Below are positions 5,021 to 5,036 of a stretch of DNA of 5,036 nucleotides, piece by piece. The notes beneath the pieces are model-generated. The model did not search any database, had not been told where the DNA came from, and saw only the letters and a program-made list of their open reading frames with translations. Position numbers and translations under genes: made by a program. The DNA comes from Coriobacteriia bacterium (GTDB taxonomy: Bacteria; Actinomycetota; Coriobacteriia; Coriobacteriales; QAMH01): contig CAAEKX010000331.1 in assembly GCA_900756605.1 (NCBI GenBank), forward strand, positions 1 through 5,036, in the 5' to 3' direction. The stretch's first letter is position 1. Every line of letters starts with the position of its first letter.

Positions 5021-5036
5021 GAGGCAGACACTGTCG

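Noticed and set aside
4940..5036. A Moco riboswitch ahead of the Moco operon
   Set aside because: The predicted leader is only about 36 nt and has no multi-stem structure, far too short for the known Moco RNA motif.
1..5036. CRISPR array, insertion sequence or toxin-antitoxin pair
   Set aside because: No spaced direct-repeat array, transposase motifs or terminal inverted repeats were found. The RHH protein has no toxin-like partner next to it; its neighbours are mogA and a tRNA.

Overview
All genes recognised in this window lie on the minus strand. They point to a high-GC Gram-positive actinobacterium, most likely of the class Coriobacteriia (Eggerthella/Slackia-type gut anaerobes). This rests on a short actinobacterial-type integration host factor (mIHF), a Gram-positive-style MurA, and a molybdenum cofactor (Moco) gene cluster that suits an anaerobe using molybdoenzymes. 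The taxonomic call is inference from remembered family features; no search was run.

Layout in the direction of transcription, from the right edge to the left edge. (1) 4940-5036: a promoter region with a clear -10 box and a dyad/direct-repeat cluster around the -35 zone. (2) 4939-1932: a compact five-gene run, mobB - moaA - moaC - mogA/moaB-like - a small ribbon-helix-helix (RHH) protein. The gaps are 32, 3, 14 and -8 nt, so it is almost certainly one operon. MoaA and MoaC make cyclic pyranopterin monophosphate from GTP. The MogA/MoaB-family protein adenylates molybdopterin for Mo insertion. MobB is the GTP-binding helper for dinucleotide (MGD) formation. moaD, moaE, moeA, mobA and the molybdate transporter are not in the window. 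(3) 1884-1808: tRNA-Arg(TCT) with an encoded CCA and its own -10 box. (4) 1659-1351: mihF, a nucleoid DNA-binding protein, with an extended -10 promoter, a perfect AGGAGG and a strong intrinsic terminator at 1323-1290. (5) 1191 to the left edge: murA, the first committed enzyme of peptidoglycan synthesis, cut by the window end after 397 codons. murA is easy to miss because it has no stop codon inside the window.

Most of the window is conventional housekeeping sequence. The least explained part is the 131-residue RHH/helical protein whose start codon overlaps the mogA stop codon. It resembles DNA-binding antitoxin/MobC-like proteins rather than a Moco enzyme, so it is a candidate new regulator or accessory factor of this Moco operon. 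The dyad at the operon's own promoter is a possible target. Smaller points of interest are the MoaA C-terminal Gly-Gly codons doubling as the moaC ribosome binding site, a dyad overlapping the putative murA -10, and a shared GC dinucleotide just upstream of all four predicted -10 boxes.
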